A stretch of 12,169 bases of DNA from Verrucomicrobiota bacterium (GTDB lineage Bacteria > Verrucomicrobiota > Verrucomicrobiia > Opitutales > Opitutaceae): contig JAFAAS010000011.1 in NCBI GenBank assembly GCA_023426435.1, positions 1-12,169 of the forward strand, read 5' to 3'. The notes beneath the pieces are model-generated. The model did not search any database, had not been told where the DNA came from, and was given only the letters and a program-made list of their open reading frames with translations. Both the position numbers and the translations under genes were made by a program. Shown here one piece after another: positions 1 to 5,760 of the stretch; positions within the stretch are counted from its first letter, which is position 1, and each line of letters begins with the position of its first letter.

Positions 1-420
1 GGGGCGGGGGGGGGGGTCCGGGGGGGGGCGCCCGGCGACGTCCGATGGAGGCGGCGAGACCGGAGAGGCGGGTCTGAGCTTAAGCTTGAATTTCGGTGCT
101 GCGCTGCTGGCGGCGGGTGTTTCGGGCGCAGGTTCGGGTCCGGGCTGAGGTGTGGCGGCGGTGGGTTCCGGAGCGGGCAGGCGGGGTTTGAGGCGAATCG
201 CTGAAGATGAATGTTCGCTGTCGGATGGAGGGGACGCGGGCGATTCGGCGGCGGCTGGGGGATTTTCCGGTGTGAGCTTGGGTTTGAGTCGGAGACGCGG
301 AGCGGAGGGCTCGTCGAGCGTGGGATCGGGGGTGGCGGGAGGCGGAGGAGGGGGTTCCGCGGAGTCGGGCTTCCCGCGCGGCTTGAGGCGCAGCGGTTGA
401 GGCGTGGACTCGTCGCTCAT
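1..420 (-). CDS. Proline-rich protein with recurring LKP motif (3' end cut by window edge)
   Basis: The frame opens at an ATG (420-418) and stays open for 140 codons to the left edge, so only the N-terminal part is visible. I do not recognise the family. The composition is extreme: mostly Pro, Ala, Ser and Glu, with no hydrophobic segment, so this part is probably disordered. A short basic motif recurs about every 32-36 residues: LRLKPR (10-15), LRLKPK (43-48), IRLKPR (75-80) and a weaker FKLKLR (111-116), separated by acidic, proline-rich linkers. The regular return of the motif and its codon variation argue that this frame is real, and it is divergent from the lipoprotein gene at 513. A C-terminal domain or membrane segment may lie outside the window. 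The last ten or so residues are encoded across long C tracts (coding strand), so the frame there may be unreliable. No good Shine-Dalgarno sequence precedes the ATG. An overlapping frame starting at 460 lacks the repeating motif. Confidence 0.6.
   Translation of the reverse strand, partial: MSDESTPQPLRLKPRGKPDSAEPPPPPPATPDPTLDEPSAPRLRLKPKLTPENPPAAAESPASPPSDSEHSSSAIRLKPRLPAPEPTAATPQPGPEPAPETPAASSAAPKFKLKLRPASPVSPPPSDVAGRPPPDPPPRP
6..28. repeat. Two long G homopolymers (G11 and G9) at the window edge
   Basis: Positions 6-16 are eleven consecutive G and positions 20-28 are nine, separated by TCC. They lie inside the minus-strand proline-rich frame, where they read as Pro codons. Tracts of this length slip easily during replication and are also error-prone in sequencing and assembly. 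Confidence 0.7.
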
Positions 421-512
421 CGGGGTGATGCAAGCAAGTTATGCGGAGGCGCGAAACCAAAAAGATTCACTGGCGGTGCCGCGGTGGGTTCGCCACGCTG
501 TCGGGTCGCATC

Positions 513-776
513 ATGAATTTGAAGCCAACGCTCATCGTCTGTTTATCGGCTGTCGCGCTGATCTCCTTAACTGGCTGCAATTTCTTTCGGAAGAACAAGA
601 AGCCGAAGGAGAATCCGAAACTGGCGTTGCAGGTGGAGGAGGAGTTTCGGGAGCGTTGGATGGAGAAGCGCGCAGCGGAGCTGACGGGGCAAGGAACGGA
701 TGCGGCGACGGCGCAGCAGCAGGCGGCGCGGGAATTTCGGGAGCGTTATCCGTATATTCGAGCGGGAGCGCAGTGA
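513..776 (+). CDS. Small predicted lipoprotein, unknown function
   Basis: 87 residues from the ATG at 513. The N-terminus is a textbook lipoprotein signal: a Lys at position 4, a hydrophobic core (6-18) and a lipobox LTGC with the lipidated Cys at residue 22. The residue after Cys is Asn rather than Asp. The mature part is about 65 residues, strongly charged, starting with a basic stretch (FFRKNKKPKE) and then predicted helical, with a repeated FRER pattern (near residues 49 and 78). An upstream in-frame ATG at 441 would put 24 extra residues before the signal peptide and bury it, so 513 is preferred even though no clear Shine-Dalgarno precedes it. It is divergent from the proline-rich gene ending at 420. 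Nothing visible assigns a function; a structural or envelope-anchored role is only a guess. Confidence 0.7.
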   Translation: MNLKPTLIVCLSAVALISLTGCNFFRKNKKPKENPKLALQVEEEFRERWMEKRAAELTGQGTDAATAQQQAAREFRERYPYIRAGAQ

Positions 777-789
777 GCGCGGTTCGGAG

Positions 790-819
790 CGCCCCGTTTC
801 AGCATCCTTGGAAGGGGCG
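790..819 (+). terminator. Possible weak terminator after the lipoprotein gene
   Basis: CGCCCC (790-795) and GGGGCG (814-819) form a 6-bp GC stem around an 18-nt loop, 14 nt after the lipoprotein stop codon. There is no T tract after it, so it may only be a transcript-end stabiliser or chance pairing in GC-rich DNA. Confidence 0.25.
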
Positions 820-898
820 GTGAACAGCTGTTGAGCGCGGCGAGGGGCACAGAGGCGGGAGAGTTGACGGAGGCGGGCGGAACCTGAGTGCTGGGCGG

Positions 899-1867
899 AT
901 GAAGCGCGGTGCGACGATGTCGGGCGAGGCGGACGGCGGAACGCTCATCCCGACGGGTCGGGACGGTCTGCGTTCGACGACGGGTGTGCGAGGGGCAGGC
1001 GCGGCGGCGGCGGCGTATTTGTCGTGGGGGTTGTTTCCGGCGTTTTGGAAGCAACTGGGGAGTGTGAATGCGTTGGAGTTGATTGCGCACCGCCATGTGT
1101 GGTCGCTGATTTTCGTTGGCGTGCTGATGGCGTGGGGGCGTGGGGCGGAGGAATTTTGCAGCGGGCTGCGGTCGCGGGCGGCGCTGGCCTGGCATGCGGC
1201 GAGTGGGGTGTTGCTGACGGTGAACTGGCTGGTGTTTGTCTGGGGTGTGAATCGCGGCCACGTGGTGGAGGCGAGCCTGGGGTATTTTCTGGTGCCGCTG
1301 GTGAATGTGCTGCTCGGGAGGTTTGTGCTCGGGGAGCGGTTAAGGCGTGCGCAGTGGATCGCGGTCGCGCTGGCCGCCGTGGGCGTGGCGGTTTTGTTGT
1401 TGAGGGTGGGAGGCGTGCCGTGGATCGCGCTGGTGCTGGCGGCGACGTTTGGGGCGTATGGGCTGATCCGGAAGAAGTCGCCCTTGGGGCCGCTGGCGGG
1501 GTTGGGCGTGGAGACGCTGCTCTTGGCGCCGGCGGCGGTGGGGTTTTTGGTGTGGTGTCAGGTGGACGGAACGGGAGCGTTGGGGCGGGTGGATCTCGGG
1601 ACGCACGCGTTGCTGTTGAGCACGGGTGTGGTGACGGCGGTCCCGCTGCTGCTGTTTGCGTATGGGGCGCGCCGGGTGCGTTTCACGACGCTCGGGTTGC
1701 TGCAATACATTGCGCCGACGGTGCAATTCGCGCTCGGCGTGTGGTGGTATCGCGAGCCGTTTTCGGCGGAGCGCGGAGCGGCGTTTGCGCTGATTTGGGC
1801 GGGCCTCGCGCTCTATACGGCGGATAATCTGTGGGCCCAGCGGCGCTTTATGGCGGCAGGATCTTGA
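899..1867 (+). CDS. rarD: EamA-family transporter RarD
   Basis: 322 residues, predicted inner-membrane protein of the drug/metabolite transporter superfamily with about ten hydrophobic helices in two EamA repeats. RarD hallmarks are all present: YLSWGLFPAFWKQL (40-53), HRHVWS (64-69), NWLVFVWGVN followed by SLGYFLVPL (109-134), the FGAYGLIRK loop (184-192) and TAVPLLLFAYGARR followed by the LLQYIAP segment (246-273). RarD is named for a chloramphenicol-sensitivity phenotype; its natural substrate is not settled. The conserved region begins only at about residue 33, and no convincing Shine-Dalgarno precedes the ATG at 899; the ATG at 917, or a GTG near residue 30, could be the true start. The 3' end overlaps the opposing FKBP gene by 20 bp, so no terminator separates them. 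Confidence 0.93.
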   Translation: MKRGATMSGEADGGTLIPTGRDGLRSTTGVRGAGAAAAAYLSWGLFPAFWKQLGSVNALELIAHRHVWSLIFVGVLMAWGRGAEEFCSGLRSRAALAWHAASGVLLTVNWLVFVWGVNRGHVVEASLGYFLVPLVNVLLGRFVLGERLRRAQWIAVALAAVGVAVLLLRVGGVPWIALVLAATFGAYGLIRKKSPLGPLAGLGVETLLLAPAAVGFLVWCQVDGTGALGRVDLGTHALLLSTGVVTAVPLLLFAYGARRVRFTTLGLLQYIAPTVQFALGVWWYREPFSAERGAAFALIWAGLALYTADNLWAQRRFMAAGS

Positions 1868-2318
1868 TGAGCTCCATCTCGAACACGAGCGTGGCATTGC
1901 GCGGGATGCTCGGCGGACGACCGCGGGCGCCGTAGGCGAGGGTGCCGGGGATGATGACGAGACGTTTCTCGTTGAGCTTCATCAACGGCAGCGTGTGGTC
2001 CCAGCCGACGATGACCTCGCCGCGACCGACGCGGAAGCTGAACGGATCGATCGGGTCGAGTTTTTCGTCGAACTTGGTGCCGTCGAGCAGCCAGCCCGTG
2101 TAGAGCATGCCGACGCGATCGCCGCGTTTGGGCTGAGGGCCCTCGCCTTCCTTCAAGATGATGTAGCGGATGCCGGTGCTGGTGCGTTTGGTGCCCGGCC
2201 ATTTTTTTTCGACGAATTCGATTTGCTCGGGGGTGAGGTATTCGGGTTGGGCGCGGAGCAGCGGGGCGCTGGCGAAAGCGATGACGAGGAGCGCGAGGCG
2301 CAGAACGAGCGGAAGCAT
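1848..2318 (-). CDS. Exported FKBP-type peptidyl-prolyl cis-trans isomerase
   Basis: 156 residues from the ATG at 2318-2316. Residues 1-23 form a Sec signal peptide (hydrophobic core 3-21, likely cleavage after LRA at 23), so the enzyme should act in the periplasm, catalysing cis-trans isomerisation of X-Pro bonds during folding. One FKBP domain fills about residues 45-156. Pocket residues of the family are visible: Tyr73, Phe83-Asp84, Val102-Ile103, Trp106, Tyr129 and Phe146, so it is expected to be active. It is a minimal single-domain form with a short helical linker (28-42), without the N-terminal dimerisation domain of Mip/FkpA types. The gene begins 29 nt after the uracil-DNA glycosylase stop codon on the same strand, so the two are probably co-transcribed. 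A longer frame reaching 2999 is only an open shadow across that gene. The Shine-Dalgarno is weak. Its 3' end overlaps rarD by 20 bp. Confidence 0.93.
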   Translation of the reverse strand: MLPLVLRLALLVIAFASAPLLRAQPEYLTPEQIEFVEKKWPGTKRTSTGIRYIILKEGEGPQPKRGDRVGMLYTGWLLDGTKFDEKLDPIDPFSFRVGRGEVIVGWDHTLPLMKLNEKRLVIIPGTLAYGARGRPPSIPRNATLVFEMELIKILPP

Positions 2319-2347
2319 GATGGGCGATTTAGTGCGAAACGGGGGAA

Positions 2348-2959
2348 TTACACGGATTTTTTTATGGCGGGATGGTCGGCGATGCGGGCGAGGGCGGCGC
2401 GGAGGAGGGTTTTTCCGGGCTCCATGCGATGCCATGGCGAGGCGCCGGACGGATGGGGAAGCGGGATGCAATCGGCGGTGTGGCCGTGGTAGGAGATCGA
2501 GAAGGACTTGCCGATGACGTCGTTGAGGGGCGCGGGAGGGAGAAATTGAGAAAGCGCGAGCTTGCCGACTGGCAGAACGAGCTGGGGTTGAAGGAGGGCG
2601 AATTCGCGCTGAAGCCAGGCGGAGCAGTTGGCGATCTCGTCGGGAGCGGGCACGCGATCGCCGCCTTCGGGGCGTTTGCCGGGGAAGCAGCGGCAGACGG
2701 CGGCGAAATAGATGCGATCGCGAACCTCGTCTTCGGTCCAGCCGAGGGCTTCGTTGAACCATTTGAAAAGGGTTTTGCCGGCGGTCCACGCGAAGGGGCG
2801 CCCGAATTTCGGCTCCTTGTCGCCCGGTGCCTGGCCGACGAGGAGGACGCGAGACGTCACCGGGCGACCGACGACCACGGGCCGGATCATGGCCGGGCAG
2901 CGGGTGCAGCGGCGGAGGGCGGCGAGGTGTTGTTCGACGGCGGTGAGGGATGGGCGCAC
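2348..2959 (-). CDS. Uracil-DNA glycosylase, family 4-like (Fe-S)
   Basis: 203 residues. It should remove uracil (from cytosine deamination or misincorporation) from DNA as the first step of base excision repair. With this start, motif 1 is GQAPGDKE (42-49), followed by GRPFAWTAGKTL; motif 2 is HPSG (169-172). Four cysteines fit the 4Fe-4S ligands of family 4 enzymes: CxxC at 18 and 21, one of Cys89/Cys91, and Cys112 in EIANC. Gln at the second position of motif 1 and the HPS triplet vary from the commonest form, so the exact subfamily is less certain than the superfamily. Start choice: the frame is open from a TTG at 2974, but a GTG at 2959-2957 has TTGGAG (2974-2969) as a Shine-Dalgarno with a 9-nt spacer. 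That Shine-Dalgarno lies in the left arm of the heptamer inverted repeat. The FKBP gene follows 29 nt downstream. Confidence 0.9.
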   Translation of the reverse strand: MRPSLTAVEQHLAALRRCTRCPAMIRPVVVGRPVTSRVLLVGQAPGDKEPKFGRPFAWTAGKTLFKWFNEALGWTEDEVRDRIYFAAVCRCFPGKRPEGGDRVPAPDEIANCSAWLQREFALLQPQLVLPVGKLALSQFLPPAPLNDVIGKSFSISYHGHTADCIPLPHPSGASPWHRMEPGKTLLRAALARIADHPAIKKSV

Positions 2960-2965
2960 GGGGAG

Positions 2966-3070
2966 AAGCTCCAAGATCCAAGGACCAGCGAATGTTCAAA
3001 CATCAAACTTCAAGAAAAGCGGTTGGTTGCTGGTGTTTGGCGTTTCTCTGGAGCTTGGATCTTGGAGCTT
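2966..3070. repeat. Inverted array of degenerate heptamers between divergent genes
   Basis: The outer arms are a perfect 17-bp inverted repeat: AAGCTCCAAGATCCAAG (2966-2982) against CTTGGATCTTGGAGCTT (3054-3070). Pairing continues inward with interruptions (CCAG 2985-2988 with CTGG 3048-3051; GAA 2990-2992 with TTC 3044-3046). Both arms have a 7-bp period. On the left are AGCTCCA, AGATCCA, AGGACCA, GCGAATG, TTCAAAC, ATCAAAC and TTCAAGA, back to back over 2967-3015. On the right are TGGTTGC, TGGTGTT and TGGCGTT (3024-3044), a 4-nt break, then TGGAGCT, TGGATCT and TGGAGCT (3049-3069). It is less GC-rich than the surrounding genes. It fills the space between the glycosylase and hydrolase genes, and would form a long hairpin if transcribed. 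Confidence 0.8.
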
Positions 3071-3097
3071 TGGCCGCGGCTGGGTATCGATCGGACG

Positions 3098-3832
3098 ATG
3101 TCGTGGTTGAAGCGAAACGTGCCTGCTGGAGTTTTCACGATTCGAGGGGTGATGGGCGTGTGTCATTTGCTCGTCGATGAGCGAGACGACGTGGTGGTGC
3201 TGGATGCGGGTTTGGTCGGAGAGCAGTGGCAGATCCGCTTGCGCTTGCGGCGGCTGGGGCTGGGTCCGGAGAACGTGAAGGCGATTTTGCTGACGCACGG
3301 CCATCTCGATCATGTGGGCAATCTCGCGTGGGCGAAGCGGTGGACGGGAGCGCCGGTGTTTGGGCATCGCCTGGAGCAGGCGCATATCGACGGGGCGTAT
3401 CCATATTCCGGAGTCGCCAGGTGGTGTGGGAGGTTGGAGCGGGCGGGACGGAGGTGGCTGGGCGCGGGCGCGGCGGTGCGAATCGACGAGACGATCGACG
3501 AAGGCGACGAGCTGCCCTTCTTCGGTGGATTGCGCGTGGTGCATTTGCCGGGGCACACGCTGGGGCACTGCGGATTCTACAGCGCGCGGCACGACACGCT
3601 CTTCAGCGGGGATTTGATCGCGAGCTATTGGTTTCGTGGCGCGGTGACGCCGCCGCCGATCTTCAACGCGCATCCGGAGATGATGGCCGGGAGTTTGGAG
3701 AAGGCGCGGCGGCTGAATCCGCGCTGGATCGTGCCGCAGCACTACGACGTGCTGGACGGCGCGCTGCACCGGAGCCGATTCGAGGCACTGATGGAGAAAC
3801 GCGCGGGCTGGCGCGGACGGACGGTGGTGTGA
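3098..3832 (+). CDS. Metallo-beta-lactamase-fold hydrolase
   Basis: 244 residues from the ATG at 3098, the first in-frame start after the heptamer repeat. The two-metal site is complete: HGHLDH (67-72, HxHxDH), His153 in PGHTLGH, Asp172 in SGDL and His215 in PQHYD. An N-terminal beta-strand pair ends in the DAG turn (36-38), as in glyoxalase II-like members. The protein is soluble, with no signal peptide. The family includes glyoxalase II, lactonases and other thioester or phosphodiester hydrolases, and the substrate cannot be read from this sequence. An insertion at about 93-125 (YPYSGVARWCGRLERAGRRW) replaces the usual loop over the active site and may shape substrate choice. The upstream open frame to 2372 is antisense to the glycosylase gene and is not part of it. 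The Shine-Dalgarno is weak. The gene converges on the chemoreceptor gene across a hairpin. Confidence 0.9.
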   Translation: MSWLKRNVPAGVFTIRGVMGVCHLLVDERDDVVVLDAGLVGEQWQIRLRLRRLGLGPENVKAILLTHGHLDHVGNLAWAKRWTGAPVFGHRLEQAHIDGAYPYSGVARWCGRLERAGRRWLGAGAAVRIDETIDEGDELPFFGGLRVVHLPGHTLGHCGFYSARHDTLFSGDLIASYWFRGAVTPPPIFNAHPEMMAGSLEKARRLNPRWIVPQHYDVLDGALHRSRFEALMEKRAGWRGRTVV

Positions 3833-3835
3833 GGT

Positions 3836-3865
3836 GCGGCGCGTGGCGTTGGGGCCGCGCGCCGC
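3836..3865. terminator. Candidate bidirectional terminator hairpin
   Basis: GCGGCGCG (3836-3843) pairs perfectly with CGCGCCGC (3858-3865) around a 14-nt loop, within the 39-bp space between the convergent hydrolase and chemoreceptor stop codons. There is no T tract on either strand, so intrinsic termination is not assured, but position and stem fit a shared transcript end. Confidence 0.45.
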
Positions 3866-3871
3866 GGAGGC

Positions 3872-5428
3872 TCACACTTCGACGAGTCCGACCGGAGCGG
3901 CGGTGTTGGCTGCGGACACTTTGGGCCGATGCAGCGGAGCGGCCGGGGCGATGCCGTAGGACGGCAGACGTTCGGAAGCGGCGAGCTTGCCGCCCACGAT
4001 GCGGCAGAGCCGGAAGACGGCGTCCTGGAGGGCGGCGGCCTGGGAATCGAGCTGCTCGGCGGAGGCGGCGGTTTCCTCGGCGGAAGCGGCGTTCGATTGC
4101 GTGACCCGGTCCATTTGCGAGACGGCGGTATTCACTTGTCCGATACCCTGGGTCTGCTCGTGCGAGGCGGTGGCGATTTCGCCGACGAGTGTATCCATGC
4201 GCCGGGCACGTTCGACGATGACCTGGAGGGATTCGGCGACCTGTTGCGAGATGTGCACGCCCTGCTCGCTCTTGGCCACGGAGTCCTCGATGCGAACGGC
4301 GGTTTCCTTGGCGGCTTGGGCGGAACGCTGGGCGAGGGCGCGGACCTCTTCGGCGACGACGGCGAAACCCATGCCTGCTTCGCCGGCCCGGGCGGCTTCG
4401 ACGGCGGCGTTGAGGGCAAGGATGTTGGTTTGGAACGCGATCTCGTCGATCGTCTTCACGATTTTGGCGATCTCGCCGGAGGACTGCTTGATGGCGTCCA
4501 TGGCGGCTTTCATCTGGTCCATGTCGTTCGCGCCCGTTTCGGCCGCGGTGCGGGTTTGGGCGGCCATTTCCTTGGTTTGGACGGCGCTGTCGGAATTGCG
4601 TTTCGTCATGGACGACAACTCCTCGAGCGAAGCGCTCGTTTCCTCGAGAGAGGCGGCTTGTTCGCTCGCGCCTTGGGCGAGCGACTGGCTGCTGGAAGAG
4701 ACCTGCGAGGAGGCGGACGCGATGGAGGCGGCGCCCTCTTCGAGCGTGCGCGTGATGGCTTCGAGCGGCCGGGCGAGCGAGCGGGCGAAAAGAAGCGCGA
4801 CGGTGATGCTGGCGGTCACGACGCCGATGGTGCCCCAGAGCATGACTTGGAGGAGCTGATGAGCGGCGGCGTCACTGGCGGCTTCGCGGGTGGCGAGGAG
4901 TTGTTCTTCTTCGGCGACGGCGGCACTGAACACCGCGCGAATCCCGTCGAACATTTCTTTGCCTCCTCCGGTTTGGACGAACGTGCTGAGCTGATCGAAC
5001 GTCGCTTGTCCGGCGGCGATCTCCTGGCGCAGGGCGATGCCTTTTTCCGCGAGGTCTTTCTCCCAGACCGCGGCGCGGCGGCGGATGTCGTTCCAGCGCT
5101 CGACCTGCCGGGGATTGTCGTGGGTGAGGGAAGTCAGGGTGTCCAAGTGCGAGCGATACGCCGTTTGGCCGGCTTGGTAAGGCTCGAGGAATTCATCCTG
5201 GCCGGTGACCATGAAGCCGCGGAGACCTGTTTCCATGTTCACGAGCGCGGTGAGTGCGCTGTTGACGGCGGCGATGACCTCGCGGGTGTGGTTCACCCAG
5301 GCGTCGGTTTGGAGGTTCACCTGGGTCGTGCGGTAGGCGAAGGTGTTGATGCCGGCGACCGAAAGGAGAACGGCGGCGAAGATGCCCAGGAGGCGCGTCT
5401 GGATGTGAAGGCGTTGGAACGAGGGCAT
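3872..5428 (-). CDS. Methyl-accepting chemotaxis protein with CHASE3 sensor
   Basis: 518 residues; a transmembrane chemoreceptor that would signal to CheA/CheW. Order: TM1 (13-33); periplasmic helical region with the CHASE3 signature NMETGLRGFMVTGQDEFLEPY (64-84), continuing to about 185; TM2 (192-214); a short HAMP-like linker (215-232); then the cytoplasmic coiled-coil signalling domain (about 235-475). The kinase-contact hairpin tip is near-canonical (EIAFQTNILALNAAVEAARAGE, residues 329-350). Methylation-type Glu/Gln pairs are visible (for example around 256-270 and 450-460). The C-terminal tail (480-518) is Pro/Ala-rich and has no NWETF-type tether for CheR/CheB. The ligand is unknown; CHASE3 domains are usually small-molecule or stress sensors. 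No other che gene is in the window. It lies 329 bp downstream of the regulator gene on the same strand, behind a structured leader, so it may have its own promoter. No obvious Shine-Dalgarno precedes the ATG. Confidence 0.95.
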   Translation of the reverse strand: MPSFQRLHIQTRLLGIFAAVLLSVAGINTFAYRTTQVNLQTDAWVNHTREVIAAVNSALTALVNMETGLRGFMVTGQDEFLEPYQAGQTAYRSHLDTLTSLTHDNPRQVERWNDIRRRAAVWEKDLAEKGIALRQEIAAGQATFDQLSTFVQTGGGKEMFDGIRAVFSAAVAEEEQLLATREAASDAAAHQLLQVMLWGTIGVVTASITVALLFARSLARPLEAITRTLEEGAASIASASSQVSSSSQSLAQGASEQAASLEETSASLEELSSMTKRNSDSAVQTKEMAAQTRTAAETGANDMDQMKAAMDAIKQSSGEIAKIVKTIDEIAFQTNILALNAAVEAARAGEAGMGFAVVAEEVRALAQRSAQAAKETAVRIEDSVAKSEQGVHISQQVAESLQVIVERARRMDTLVGEIATASHEQTQGIGQVNTAVSQMDRVTQSNAASAEETAASAEQLDSQAAALQDAVFRLCRIVGGKLAASERLPSYGIAPAAPLHRPKVSAANTAAPVGLVEV

Positions 5429-5757
5429 GAAAAGCGGAGCGTCGGAGGCGTCGACCGCTGCGATCAGCGGCCTGGCGCCGCTCTCCTATCGGCCGATTCC
5501 GGCGCGAGTGAGGGCATCATTTCATCGAAAAAAATCCGCCGTAGCCAAAATTCAGATACAGAACGAAGTGCGAAAGAGGCGGAGTCGGCCTTCCGGTGAG
5601 AAGGCGGGGACGAGGGCCGCGTATCCGAAAACTGGATGCGGAGGCGGGGCGATCTTAGCCGGACTCATGCCGTTGATCGGGTCGGATCGAGGGATCTCGG
5701 CGATCACACGGTGCCCTCCTCACCTCGCTCCTCCGCCTCCAACGGCATGAGCCCGGC
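5429..5757 (-). other. 329-bp gene-free leader with several stem-loops upstream of the chemoreceptor
   Basis: No supported coding frame was seen. Read on the minus strand in transcription order it holds a large stem (arms 5760-5740 and 5675-5655, separate entry) and a hairpin CGCATCC/GGATACG (5640-5634 with 5626-5620, one G-U, 7-nt loop). These are followed by a hairpin GCCTTC/GAAGGC (5605-5600 with 5593-5588, 6-nt loop), a run of seven T within an AT-rich patch (about 5527-5562), and a hairpin CCGCTG/CAGCGG (5470-5465 with 5460-5455, 4-nt loop) whose base is 27 nt before the chemoreceptor ATG. The hairpin by the start could affect ribosome access. I recognise no known riboswitch consensus (it does not look like the c-di-GMP-I aptamer). 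The promoter for the chemoreceptor gene is probably here, but no clear -35/-10 or sigma-54 site stood out. Confidence 0.5.
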
Positions 5758-5760
5758 TTA
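5655..5760. repeat. Long inverted repeat after the regulator gene, possible pseudoknot
   Basis: Arms of 21 bp (5655-5675 and 5740-5760) are complementary at 19 of 21 positions, with one G-U-type mismatch, around a 64-nt loop. The right arm includes the regulator stop codon (TAA at 5760-5758). On the minus strand, GGAGGCGG (5747-5740 region, just after the first arm, mapped at 5740-5733) can also pair with CCGCCTCC at 5647-5640 beyond the second arm. This crossing order of pairings is that of an H-type pseudoknot. The loop has its own small CGAG/CTCG hairpin (about 5688-5700). There is no T tract, so it is not a standard terminator. Confidence 0.55.

Noticed and set aside
2319..2999. Long minus-strand extension of the FKBP frame
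   Set aside because: It is an Arg/Pro/Ser-rich shadow frame over the glycosylase gene; the signal peptide at 2318 marks the true start.
2372..3097. Long plus-strand extension of the hydrolase frame
   Set aside because: It is antisense to the uracil-DNA glycosylase and crosses the heptamer repeat; the metallo-beta-lactamase fold begins only after the ATG at 3098.
3929..5599. 556-codon plus-strand frame opposite the chemoreceptor
   Set aside because: Antisense shadow with Gly/Asp-rich composition and no domain; the chemoreceptor explains the region.
5588..5605. GCCTTC/GAAGGC hairpin as an intrinsic terminator
   Set aside because: No T tract follows on either strand; it is kept only as part of the structured leader.
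5429..5757. c-di-GMP-I (GEMM) riboswitch before the chemoreceptor
   Set aside because: The position would fit, but I could not find the conserved aptamer core sequences.
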